Assembly (NCBI RefSeq): GCF_002150505.1
Contig: NZ_MSSV01000005.1
Span: forward strand, 1-64,000
Length of the DNA stretch: 64,000 nt
Reading direction: 5' to 3'
Source of the DNA: Algoriphagus ratkowskyi
GTDB lineage: Bacteria; Bacteroidota; Bacteroidia; Cytophagales; Cyclobacteriaceae
The notes under the pieces are model-generated. The model worked only from the letters and a program-made list of their open reading frames with translations. It made no database searches and was not told the DNA's origin. Shown here one piece after another: positions 1 to 8,210 of the stretch (position 1 is its first letter; every line of letters starts with the position of its first letter). Position numbers and translations under genes: made by a program.

Positions 1-130
1 AACATCACCTATAGCAAATGCGGGCTGACTGCTTAAAAATGAAGATATTGCATCTAAACAACATTCGGTCTGGCGGACAAAGATTCGATTTCAAAATCCC
101 GCACTTGCCATAGCCATGGCGTTGGGGCAC
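1..130 (+). repeat. attC-like imperfect palindrome (left edge cut by window)
   Basis: Bases 11-24 (atagcaaatgcggg) pair with 98-111 (cccgcacttgccat) at 12 of 14 positions. The element ends in GTTGGGGC at 121-128, close to the R' core GTTRRRY of integron attC sites. The window opens with AAC, which could be the end of the matching R'' box (GCCCCAAC), cut off by the window edge. A second related structure lies after the next gene at 1597-1725. The structure is seen directly; assignment to an integron-like cassette site is inference, because no integrase is visible. Confidence 0.55.
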
Positions 131-151
131 ATTTAAAAACAAGCGCATTTC

Positions 152-1588
152 ATGAAATATACATTCGTAATCGGGTTACTTTTTTTGACGGTACAAACAG
201 TATTTGGTCAACATCTTTATCCAGAAAAATATGACGCCTGTAAATTGAGCAGTTATTGTCTTGATTGTGGCGAACCAAAAGCTGAAGTTCCTCAAAATGC
301 TGTGGAGAGCATACTAAGCGGTTTGAACCAAAAGTCTCTCAAAAATATAAATGGATTAATAAGAGTTCAAATCTTAGTCGACACATTAGGAAATTCATGT
401 CTCCTAAGCTCTGAGAACAGTACAAATGTGTCATCCAAAAATCTTTCATTACAAAAAGCAATTAATTCAATGCCTAAATGGATTCCCTCCATGAAAGACA
501 ATATAGCTCAAAGTGCCTCAGTTTCTCTCGAACTTACTTTTCAAGATGGAAAATTAGGAATTAGAAGGGTTTCATTTGACTTTAAGTATAATACAAATTT
601 TAAATCGGTTGGCACACCAGATGTCAAAGGCTCTAAGGAAAAAGATTTATCAGTTCAATGGACAGTTTTATCTCAGTCGAATTCAGACCTGCCATGGGAT
701 ATGACGAGAACAGTTGTTTCAACTAACAACAACCTTTGGATTGGTACAGATAATGGGCTTGTAAGAATGACTAATGAGAAAATGGAAATTTTTGGCGTTA
801 CAAATTCAGCTATTAAACCAGTCAAATACAACCAAAACATAGCATCTTCAATAAGAGATGCTGCAACGGACAGTAGAGGCAACATTTGGTTAGCGGCAGG
901 TTGGGACGCATATAAATTCGATGGGAATAAATGGACTGTTTATGATTCAATCAATTCTCCTATAGAATGGCCAAGAAAAATCTTTTCAGATAATTATGGC
1001 AATGTTTTCTTGACTTCATGGGATGGCTTGGCAAAGTATGATGGTGAAAATTGGAGTGTAATTGACTCCTCTAATTCAGCGCTTCCTTCCAATAAAATAT
1101 CAGGTGTCTATCTTGACAATCAAGACCGTTTATGGATTGGAACATTTGACGGTAATATCAGAATTGATAAAGACCAAACGATTGAATTTAACGAATCTGA
1201 CTCGCCATTAAAAGAAGGCTCAATCTCGCAAGCATTTGAAGATAGTAAGGGTAACTTTTGGTTCGACCTGTACAGTAAAGACAAGACAAAATCAGGAATG
1301 TGGCTTTTAAAACCAAATGGTGAATGGACTTCTATTAGACCAAGGAATTCCGAACTATTCACTAAGAACGATATAAATGATTTCCTGCTTGACGAAGAGA
1401 ATGGAGTTTTATGGGTTGCATTAAATAGCGTTGGACTTATTCGTTACGATATAGAAAATGATAAATGGGAAACATATACGCCCGAAAACTCTGAAGTTCC
1501 CAGCATTCATGTAATGAAGTTAACAAAGGACAAAAATGGAATTATTTGGGCTGCAACATTTGCAGGAGTAATTAAAATGAACAAATAA
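152..1588 (+). CDS. Secreted protein with TonB-C-like domain and two-component-regulator-type propeller repeats
   Basis: The 478-residue product begins with a signal peptide (about residues 1-19, ending VFGQ). Residues about 45-135 resemble a TonB C-terminal-like fold (VQILVDTLGN, then an alternating strand ending VSLELTFQDGKLG). From about residue 165 to the end there are propeller blades with the recurring pattern (L/I)W(I/L)(G/A)..(G/D)G(L/V)..(Y/M): LWIGTDNGLVRM, IWLAAGWDAYKF, LWIGTFDGNIRI, LWVALNSVGLIRY, IWAATFAGVIKM. Such repeats are known from the periplasmic sensor part of Bacteroidota hybrid kinases, but no kinase or transmembrane segment follows, so this is a free periplasmic or secreted propeller. 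The gene stands alone between two attC-like palindromes, as expected of a mobile cassette gene. Its function and ligand cannot be read from the sequence. The ATG at 152 directly precedes the signal peptide. Confidence 0.75.
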   Translation: MKYTFVIGLLFLTVQTVFGQHLYPEKYDACKLSSYCLDCGEPKAEVPQNAVESILSGLNQKSLKNINGLIRVQILVDTLGNSCLLSSENSTNVSSKNLSLQKAINSMPKWIPSMKDNIAQSASVSLELTFQDGKLGIRRVSFDFKYNTNFKSVGTPDVKGSKEKDLSVQWTVLSQSNSDLPWDMTRTVVSTNNNLWIGTDNGLVRMTNEKMEIFGVTNSAIKPVKYNQNIASSIRDAATDSRGNIWLAAGWDAYKFDGNKWTVYDSINSPIEWPRKIFSDNYGNVFLTSWDGLAKYDGENWSVIDSSNSALPSNKISGVYLDNQDRLWIGTFDGNIRIDKDQTIEFNESDSPLKEGSISQAFEDSKGNFWFDLYSKDKTKSGMWLLKPNGEWTSIRPRNSELFTKNDINDFLLDEENGVLWVALNSVGLIRYDIENDKWETYTPENSEVPSIHVMKLTKDKNGIIWAATFAGVIKMNK

Positions 1589-1596
1589 AAAACGAT

Positions 1597-1725
1597 GCCC
1601 CAACACGGGTTTTGCGTCAGGTGGGGTCAAGTTGAAACGCGGAGCTTTGTACTCCTATTCAAGTTAAGTGCAGGTTGACAGTCTTGTGCATCGAAACCCG
1701 CCCGAACGCAAAGCCCGAAACCGTT
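1597..1725 (+). repeat. attC-like imperfect palindrome, downstream copy
   Basis: The element starts with GCCCCAAC (1597-1604), the reverse complement of the GTTGGGGC that ends the upstream copy. Bases 1606-1617 (cgggttttgcgt) pair with 1705-1717 (aacgcaaagcccg) with one mismatch, and the pairing continues into the next GGGG/CCCG tracts. The right end is CCGTT at 1721-1725. It begins eight bases after the stop codon of the propeller gene. The order R''-like box, stem, central spacer, stem, GTT is that of an attC site. The structure is visible; recombination activity is inference. Confidence 0.55.
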
Positions 1726-1880
1726 AAAAACTAGTTGAAATAGAAATAATATCATATTTGAGAAAAGATTATACAATTGCTTGTTATAAAGTGTATACTT
1801 CCAAAAGAATAGGACAGTTAAACACAGCATTTATTAACTACCAATAGGAAATGGACAACATGATAATAAACCCCCAAAGA

Positions 1881-3170
1881 ATGAAAACAAATTTAATTAT
1901 ACGGCTAAAGATTAGCTCAATAGCATGTTTTATGATCCTGTTTTTCTTTTGTATTCAAAATTCAATAGCCCAAACAAGGAGTGCTAAAGAAATAAACTAT
2001 CAGCGGGTAGAGAATGCTGAACATATTGTTGTTTATCAAGAAGAGGATAAATTTCTAGGTTGGCCAGCCAATAACGGCGCGTGGTCTGCAGATGGGGTCA
2101 ATATGCTTGTGGGATTTACACGAGGTGATTATGAGCTTATTATAGACAATCACAACATCGGAGGAAATCAGGAAAGCTGGCTGGCTCGGAGTTCTGATAT
2201 GGGGCAAACCTGGGAAGGGTTTAATCCAGACAATTATGTCGGGGACTTTGGTAAGGAACCAGAACTGAAAACATTGGTAAACCCCATAGACTTTTCTCAT
2301 CCCCAATTTGCTATGCGCGTTGTGGGAACTTCCTACCATGGATCCTTTGATGCGAGAGGCCATTTCTTCTTTTCTTATGATGCTGGGAAGACATGGAATG
2401 GACCCTATCGTCTTGGGGATAATACCATTCGAGAATGGCCCGAATTGAAAAATACCTCACTTTCTAGTGAGACCGAGTTAACTCCAAGAACAGATTACGT
2501 AGTGAAAGGAAAGGATGAGTGCATAGTATTTATGTCTGTGCGAACTAAAAGTGAATTTGGAACAGATAGACTTTTTAGTATGCGTACCGTTGACGGTGGA
2601 AAGACGTTTAAATTCGTGAGTTGGGTGATACCACCTTATGATGAAGAGAAGGCAGACCCTTCTGCAAAAATTAAATTGTATGAAGACGAAGCCCTAAACC
2701 CTCATGCTGACCAAAGCCGTGCAGTGATGTCTAAGACCATCATCCTTGAAAATGGCAAGTTGATCTCTGCAATGCGTCGAAGGTATAATGAACATAACTG
2801 GGTTGACGCATATGTTTCTGAAGATGACGGTAACACCTGGACATTCCTGTCAGAAGTTGGAGATGCGGGAGCGGGTAATGGAAATCCTCCAGCACTCAAT
2901 ATAACTGACAAGGGTCGACTGGTTGCAATTTTTGGAAACCGAGTAGAGCCTGGAACTATGATGGTTGTATACAGTGACGATGAGGGATCCTCGTGGAGCA
3001 ATCCGCAAATCTTGCGAGATGATTATGGCTCAGAAGATATGGAGACTATTGATCTTGGTTACCCCCAACTACTGAAACGTAAAGACGGCAAGATGGTCGC
3101 CCTCTATTATTGGTCTACCAAAGAGTCCCTGCACCATATCGCCGCAACCATATGGGACGGGGATAATTAG
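1881..3170 (+). CDS. Secreted BNR-repeat / sialidase-like propeller protein
   Basis: The 429-residue product (from ATG 1881) has a signal peptide ending NSIAQ. An in-frame ATG at 1851 would add ten residues ahead of the basic n-region, so 1881 is preferred. Five Asp-box (BNR) motifs S-x-D-x-G-x-(T/S)-W/F are visible: SSDMGQTWEG, SYDAGKTWNG, VDGGKTFKF, SEDDGNTWTF and SDDEGSSWSN. They are spaced as in six-bladed sialidase-type propellers. Family knowledge suggests a GH33-like or exo-alpha-sialidase-related glycan enzyme, but I did not confirm the sialidase arginine triad and other secreted BNR proteins share the fold. The gene is monocistronic, with a large gene-free stretch after it. Confidence 0.7.
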   Translation: MKTNLIIRLKISSIACFMILFFFCIQNSIAQTRSAKEINYQRVENAEHIVVYQEEDKFLGWPANNGAWSADGVNMLVGFTRGDYELIIDNHNIGGNQESWLARSSDMGQTWEGFNPDNYVGDFGKEPELKTLVNPIDFSHPQFAMRVVGTSYHGSFDARGHFFFSYDAGKTWNGPYRLGDNTIREWPELKNTSLSSETELTPRTDYVVKGKDECIVFMSVRTKSEFGTDRLFSMRTVDGGKTFKFVSWVIPPYDEEKADPSAKIKLYEDEALNPHADQSRAVMSKTIILENGKLISAMRRRYNEHNWVDAYVSEDDGNTWTFLSEVGDAGAGNGNPPALNITDKGRLVAIFGNRVEPGTMMVVYSDDEGSSWSNPQILRDDYGSEDMETIDLGYPQLLKRKDGKMVALYYWSTKESLHHIAATIWDGDN

Positions 3171-3243
3171 AAAGGATTTGTTGTTTCTATGATGAAAAGG
3201 AAATAATGACAAGAAACATGGCTAGAAACTAATGTACTGAAAA

Positions 3244-3394
3244 ATGTATATCCGCTTTTGCACCAGTAAAATAGTCTAAGCAACTTATTTTATGGTAAAT
3301 ACTAGCATTGAGGCTACTTCGGTCCCCTATCTTCAGCCTTCTCATAAGTCAAGCTATCAAAATAAGGTTACTTGCATGATTGCGGATAATCATA
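3244..3394 (-). repeat. Dispersed intergenic repeat, copy A
   Basis: On the minus strand this copy aligns with 9651-9785, 48322-48480 and, more weakly, 33180-33275. The 22 bases 3303-3324 are an exact reverse complement of bases in copy B (core gaccgaagtagcctcaatgc). The flanks share the elements CAGTAAA, ACTTATTT, AAGCTATCAAAA and GGTTACT. All four copies lie between genes. No open reading frame or inverted terminal repeat is evident, so it is not an obvious IS; a non-autonomous element or structured RNA is possible. Confidence 0.7.
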
Positions 3395-3825
3395 TAAAGT
3401 AAAGGCTAAAATTTACCCTGTGTAAACTTTGAGTAACTACTTTCCTGAAGACATAACAGCTGCTGGCGTCAACGTATCAAAATAATAAAGGAATTATTGC
3501 TAATCCTAAGTAAGTAAATCTTAAAAAGGATTGTGTTTGAGTGAAATTTTTGTGCAGTTTAACCCACTACTATTCTTATACTAACCGCTAGCAACGATTC
3601 CACCTCACCACTGCTCTAATAAATAGGCAGCTGTAGAATTCTTGATATCATGAAGCACAAAGGAACTCTGAATTTTAGTAATGTTGGGTAGCGCTGCCAG
3701 TTTGCCAGAGGAGAACTGATTAATCGTTCAGATCTCTCACAATCAGTTCCAATAGAAAATCACTTGCTCCACCCATCGGGTAGCATTCCTTGACTTCAGG
3801 GTGTGGGGGACTGATGATGAGTGTT

Positions 3826-3846
3826 GGGTGACGGGTGACGGGTGAC
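3826..3846. repeat. 7-bp tandem repeat (gggtgac x3)
   Basis: The unit gggtgac occurs three times in perfect tandem. The related string gatgacgggtgaccg sits inside copy D of the dispersed repeat near 48385, as if the short repeat had been inserted there. Confidence 0.7.
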
Positions 3847-3994
3847 TGATGTAGAGTTTCAGATTTTTGGCGTAGGGTAAAGTAACCCAAGGATGGCCTC
3901 AATTCTAACAGGATAAAACTTTCCACATGCTAGACTTGAGTTCAATGACTATTAAATAGTAGAAAAAATGAGGTAAACACATGTAGTCCCATTA

Positions 3995-4061
3995 AAAAGC
4001 TCTTTTCCCACTAAGTCAGTTAATAAATGAATCAACTTGACTCGCTGGAAAAAGAGCTTTT
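3995..4061 (-). terminator. Terminator-like hairpin downstream of gdhA
   Basis: The arms aaaagctcttttcc (3995-4008) and ggaaaaagagctttt (4047-4061) are complementary with one bulge and enclose about 38 bases. Read on the minus strand, the hairpin follows the gdhA stop and ends in a run of T. The loop is long for an intrinsic terminator. Confidence 0.5.
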
Positions 4062-4080
4062 GTGGGGAATATAAGGAGTA

Positions 4081-5424
4081 TTAAACTACTCCTTGGGCCA
4101 ACATAGCATCGGCAACTTTCACAAATCCTGCAATATTTGCACCCTTTACATAGTCGCAATAGCCAGTTTCACAGCCTCCATATTCTATGCATGAATTATG
4201 AATTTCCTTCATAATTACTTTCAGACGATTATCCACTTTTTCTCTAGTCCAGCTGTATCGCAGCGAGTTCTGCGACATCTCAAGTCCAGAGATTGCAACT
4301 CCGCCAGCGTTTGAGGCTTTGCCTGGAGCATAAAGAATTTTGGCAGCTAGGAATTGATGAATAGCATCAGGTGTAGACGGCATATTTGCTCCTTCTGCCA
4401 CGCACATGCAACCATTTTCTATCAATAATTTGGCATCGTGTCCATCAAGCTCATTTTGCGTAGCACAGGGTAAGGCTATATCACATGGGATACTCCAAGG
4501 ACGAGCATCTGCAAAATATTCTGCCGAAGGATACTTTGTAACGTAATCAGAAATTCTTCCACGCTCTACATTTTTCAGCTTCATGACATACGCCAACTTC
4601 TCGCGATCTATTCCATCTTTATCGTAAATGAAACCCTGTGAATCAGAAAGTGTAAGTACGATACCTCCTAAATCTAAAACTTTTTCTACCGCATACTGGG
4701 CTACATTACCCGCTCCAGAGATCACCACTTTTTTTCCTAGTAGTTCCATATCTTTTACTGCGAGCATATTTTGTACGAAGTAAACGGTACCGTAACCCGT
4801 AGCTTCTGGGCGAATCAAAGAGCCACCCCAAGAAAGACCTTTGCCTGTCAACACACCGGTGAATTCATTTCGAATCTTCTTATACATCCCAAATAGATAT
4901 CCGATTTCTCGGGCACCCACACCTACGTCACCGGCCGGAACATCCGTATTTGGTCCTATATGTCGTTCAAGTTCGGTCATAAATGCATAGCAAAAACGCA
5001 TAACCTCACCATCAGATTTTCCTTTTGGATCAAAATCAGAGCCTCCTTTACCTCCACCCATTGGCAGAGTAGTTAGGCTATTTTTGAAAACTTGCTCAAA
5101 AGCTAAGAATTTCAAAATACTCGCATTCACGGATGGGTGAAATCGTAAACCGCCTTTATAAGGACCTAGTGCGGAATTCATTTGCACTCTATATCCTCGA
5201 TTGACTTGAACTACCCCCTTGTCATCCACCCAGGCCACACGAAATGAAATCATTCGCTCTGGCTCTACCATTCGCTCTAAAATGCTCTGGTCTTTAAAAA
5301 TAGGATGTTGGGAGATATAAGGAATAAGCGTCTCAGCGACCTCTTCCACGGATTGAATAAATTCTGGTTGATGGGCATTTCTAGTTCTTACACCGTCCAT
5401 GAATTTCTTGAAATCGTCTTGCAT
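4081..5424 (-). CDS. gdhA: Glutamate dehydrogenase (NADP-type)
   Basis: The 447-residue product matches the usual length of hexameric bacterial NADP-dependent glutamate dehydrogenase, which interconverts 2-oxoglutarate plus ammonia and glutamate in the cytoplasm. The substrate and catalytic region is clear: PYKGGLRFHPSVN, then PMGGGKGGSDFDPKGKSD with the catalytic lysine, and the cofactor-binding Rossmann segment VVISGAGNVAQYAVEKV. The C-terminal half has EGANMPSTPDA and KASNAGGVAISGLEMSQN. The ATG at 5424 fits the family N-terminus. It is a single gene with a hairpin terminator behind it. NADP preference is from family resemblance and not proven. Confidence 0.93.
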   Translation of the reverse strand: MQDDFKKFMDGVRTRNAHQPEFIQSVEEVAETLIPYISQHPIFKDQSILERMVEPERMISFRVAWVDDKGVVQVNRGYRVQMNSALGPYKGGLRFHPSVNASILKFLAFEQVFKNSLTTLPMGGGKGGSDFDPKGKSDGEVMRFCYAFMTELERHIGPNTDVPAGDVGVGAREIGYLFGMYKKIRNEFTGVLTGKGLSWGGSLIRPEATGYGTVYFVQNMLAVKDMELLGKKVVISGAGNVAQYAVEKVLDLGGIVLTLSDSQGFIYDKDGIDREKLAYVMKLKNVERGRISDYVTKYPSAEYFADARPWSIPCDIALPCATQNELDGHDAKLLIENGCMCVAEGANMPSTPDAIHQFLAAKILYAPGKASNAGGVAISGLEMSQNSLRYSWTREKVDNRLKVIMKEIHNSCIEYGGCETGYCDYVKGANIAGFVKVADAMLAQGVV

Positions 5425-5873
5425 TGGTTATTTTTAGTAATAATAGGGTTGAGTAAAACAGGTGGAACTTTAACTATGTCCTCGTTCTGTTTCGAAAATT
5501 GCAACAATACCAGCTAACAATTAAACAATTTTATATAAACTGGCAAAATTTTATGATTTCAGAATCTAACATATTCACTTTTGCTTGAGAAAGAAATTGT
5601 CCAAAACCACCAATTGGACCATACGGTAAAAGTTATTTGAACTAAAAGATTTATAAGACATAGTTAGCGGAATAATCATTGGCTTATTCAACTCCAGTTA
5701 ATGTGGATAAGAATTCTGCCTAAGTGCAAAAATGACAGGGAAGAAGCAATTATACTTGGCTCGGTCCTAAGAAAAAAGAAGAAAGCAATAATACTAACTC
5801 CATCTTTCGCGTCTATTGGAAGTTGAGCTCTTTTGGTTAAATTTCATTTCGCTTTTCACCAAACTTCCAATCC
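5425..5873. other. Divergent intergenic region
   Basis: This 449-bp spacer separates gdhA (-) from the M28 peptidase (+) and must carry promoters for both. A TTTTGG...TAAATTTC arrangement around 5830-5845 is a weak TAnnTTTG-type candidate for the plus-strand gene. I see no gene, repeat or riboswitch in it. Confidence 0.4.
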
Positions 5874-7514
5874 ATGAATTTAAAATCAATAGCTAGTCTG
5901 CTTGCTGTTCCTGCTATACTTTTAGCTTGCTCTACGACTAAAAAAGATGCTTATATCATTCAAGTAGGTGATTTGGAACCACATATTATAACGCTTTCTT
6001 CAGATGAATTTGAGGGTAGAATGCCTTTTTCTGAGGGGGAAACAAAAACGATAAACTACCTAGAGTCAGAATTCAAAAAATTGAGTTTGGAGCCTGGAAA
6101 TGGTGATTCCTATTTCCAAGATGTCCCTATGGTATCGATTAATAGCACTGCAGCATCTTCGATGACCGTAAGTTCTGCAAAGGAATCGGTGACGTTAGAG
6201 GGATTAAAAGATTATGTGATCTGGACCCAGCGAACAGATTCAACTGTGGATTTTAAAGATGTTGAATTGGTCTTTGCGGGTTTTGGAACAGTCGCTCCTG
6301 AGTATGGCTGGGATGATTATAAAAATATCGATGTAAAGGATAAAATCGTCATGCTACTAGTCAATGATCCGGGATTTGGGACTGAGGACGAAGCATTTTT
6401 CAAAGGCAATACCATGACCTATTATGGGCGTTGGACTTATAAATACGAAGAAGCGATTCGCCAGGGAGCTCTAGGAGTTTTGATCGTGCATAATACCATT
6501 CCTGCTGGCTATGGATTTAATGTGGTACAAAACCGCTGGAATTCTAAGCAACTTTATCTTGACGATCGAGGCACTGAGAATTATAAACTCGCTTTTGAAG
6601 GATGGGTGACTTTGCCTACAGCAAATAAGCTTTTTGAAATGGCAGGATTGAACGAGCGAGAAATGCTTGCCAAAGCAAGAAAAGCTGATTTCCAAGCTAT
6701 TGCTATGAATCTGAATGTGAGTTCTTCACTCACGGTAGCAACTACGTATGATGTAACCAAAAATGTGATTGCCAAGGTAACTGGAGCTAGCAAACCTGAA
6801 GAATACGTAATCTACTCAGCCCATTGGGATCATTTGGGAATCGGAAAACCTGACGAAACTGGCGACTCCATTTACAATGGTGCATTGGACAATGCCAGTG
6901 GAACAGCAGCTTTGCTCGCACTGGCAAAAGCATTTGCGACTGAAGAAAAGCCTGAGCGAACAGTGGTATTTTTGGCCGTAACTGCCGAGGAGCAGGGCCT
7001 TTGGGGCTCCCTATATTACGCGCTCAATCCTGTGTACCCTAAAGAACAAACTGTCGCTAATATCAATATGGACGGAATCAATCCGTATGGAAAGATGAAA
7101 GATGTAGCTATTATTGGTATAGGACAAAGTGAGATGGAGGATTTGCTAGACATAGAATTGGAAAAAGTAGGCCGTTACTCATCTCCAGATCCTACGCCTA
7201 CGGCTGGATATTATTTCAGATCAGATCATTTTAGTTTTGCAAAAGTGGGGATTCCTGCACTTTACATTGGAACAGGGATAGATCATTTTGAAAAAGGGAA
7301 AGCTTACGGAAAGCAGCTTGATGATAAATATGTAGAGAAATACTACCATAAACCATCTGATGAGTATGATGCAAGCGTATGGAATCTAGATGGAGCAGTG
7401 GACGATGTCCAATTACTCTACTCCGTAGGTAGAAATCTGGCTAATTCAGCTACTTGGCCTATGTGGAAGGCTAACTCAGAATTTCGATCAATTCGGGAAG
7501 GGTATATGAAATAG
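5874..7514 (+). CDS. M28 family metallopeptidase, lipoprotein
   Basis: The 546-residue product has a lipoprotein signal ending AILLAC (Cys about residue 19), so it is predicted to sit in the membrane facing the periplasm or exterior. A PA-like insert lies around residues 120-230. The di-zinc M28 domain spans about 295-530: SAHWDHLG (His ligand near 315), GALDNASGTAA (bridging Asp near 339), TAEEQGLWGS (catalytic Glu/Glu near 371), NINMDG and SDHFSFAKVGIPAL. These are the hallmarks of aminopeptidases that trim peptides. The gene stands alone after a long promoter spacer and is followed by a GH43 remnant. Substrate specificity is unknown. A second, soluble M28 enzyme lies at 30144-31685. Confidence 0.88.
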   Translation: MNLKSIASLLAVPAILLACSTTKKDAYIIQVGDLEPHIITLSSDEFEGRMPFSEGETKTINYLESEFKKLSLEPGNGDSYFQDVPMVSINSTAASSMTVSSAKESVTLEGLKDYVIWTQRTDSTVDFKDVELVFAGFGTVAPEYGWDDYKNIDVKDKIVMLLVNDPGFGTEDEAFFKGNTMTYYGRWTYKYEEAIRQGALGVLIVHNTIPAGYGFNVVQNRWNSKQLYLDDRGTENYKLAFEGWVTLPTANKLFEMAGLNEREMLAKARKADFQAIAMNLNVSSSLTVATTYDVTKNVIAKVTGASKPEEYVIYSAHWDHLGIGKPDETGDSIYNGALDNASGTAALLALAKAFATEEKPERTVVFLAVTAEEQGLWGSLYYALNPVYPKEQTVANINMDGINPYGKMKDVAIIGIGQSEMEDLLDIELEKVGRYSSPDPTPTAGYYFRSDHFSFAKVGIPALYIGTGIDHFEKGKAYGKQLDDKYVEKYYHKPSDEYDASVWNLDGAVDDVQLLYSVGRNLANSATWPMWKANSEFRSIREGYMK

Positions 7515-7557
7515 GATAAATGGTTCTCCTCAAACTACTAATCATAAAAATTTACCC

Positions 7558-7850
7558 ATGCAGATTTTACTTGCTCTATTCCTAGGGAGTACCACTTAAT
7601 AGTTCTACTCCAATTATGGAGAAAGATCTTGATTTTAGTCCCGAACTTATTGATATCCTCAAATACTTCAATCCTGTTTTTGAACCGTCTTGGCAGACCC
7701 ATCAGTAATGAAAGTCGGAGAGGAATTCTATGCTTATGGTAGAGAAGACAATTAGGGAGTGGAAGGCGACTACCATTTGGTGCCCAGTGATCAAATCAAA
7801 GGGTTTGGTAAGCTGGGTGCTGGTAGGAAATCCCCTGTCGGACAGCACCT
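7558..7850 (+). pseudogene. Decayed GH43 glycosidase gene (5' part)
   Basis: The DNA parallels the intact GH43 gene at 12417. Shared pieces are CTCAAATAC..AATCCTGTTTTTGAACC, then GAGGAATTCTATGC.TATGGTA.., then a stretch whose translation in shifting frames reads NPVFEP, MKVGEEFYAYG.EDN, stop, and PVIKSKGLVSWVLVGNP. The intact copy has NPVFEP, VVKVGEEFYAYGTEDNW and PVIKSKDLINWKLVGNA. There are several stops and at least two frame changes, and the rest of the gene is missing. A likely original start is ATG 7558, which aligns with the ATG of the intact copy. The remnant shows that two GH43 copies once flanked the Kai locus. Confidence 0.8.
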
Positions 7851-8155
7851 GGCCAGACACTGTATCAGATTTCTGGTCGTTACTTCAACTTTTCGGCTTC
7901 AGCTTTTCGCCATGGCAGAGCGGCTCTTCAATTTTTACCTCGCGGATGACACACTTGCTTAAACTAGAGGATTACAATCATTATGGCACCTTAAAATTCT
8001 CTCCCATTGATATTGTCATATGCCCAGTTCACATAATAGTATAATCCTTCGAATCTTTTCTTTGATATTATTAACGCTATGAATCTAGACATACATCAAA
8101 TATGGCAATAGGCATAGAGACTGAAAATCATCTTTTTAAAATTCTCTAAAGACAC

Positions 8156-8188
8156 TTGCATTTTCCAATTTTACAGTACCTAAATTTA
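8156..8188 (+). promoter_or_regulatory. Candidate promoter of the kai locus
   Basis: TTG at 8156-8158 and TAAATTTA at 8181-8188 resemble the Bacteroidota -33 TTG and -7 TAnnTTTG boxes with about 22 bases between them. The last base of the -7 box deviates. This would leave a leader of roughly 15-20 bases before the kaiC ATG at 8211. It was assigned by eye only. Confidence 0.3.
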
Positions 8189-8210
8189 TTATTTATCTAA
8201 CTTTATCCCC

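Larger units (their letters stand above)
3171..4080. other. Long gene-free stretch (909 bp) with repeats
   Basis: No convincing gene is present. The stretch holds one copy of the dispersed 150-bp repeat (3244-3394), a 7-bp tandem repeat (3826-3846) and the gdhA terminator (3995-4061). A minus-strand open frame of 68 codons (3720-3926) runs through the tandem repeat and has no recognisable features; it is probably spurious, although a small lineage-specific protein cannot be excluded. Confidence 0.6.

Noticed and set aside
3720-3926. Minus-strand open frame of 68 codons
   Set aside because: It crosses a 7-bp tandem repeat, has no signal, domain or ribosome-binding context, and lies in a repeat-rich spacer.
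7730-8044. Open frames of 104 and 67 codons
   Set aside because: Their residues match GH43 in pieces from different frames, so they are fragments of the decayed GH43 gene and no new protein.
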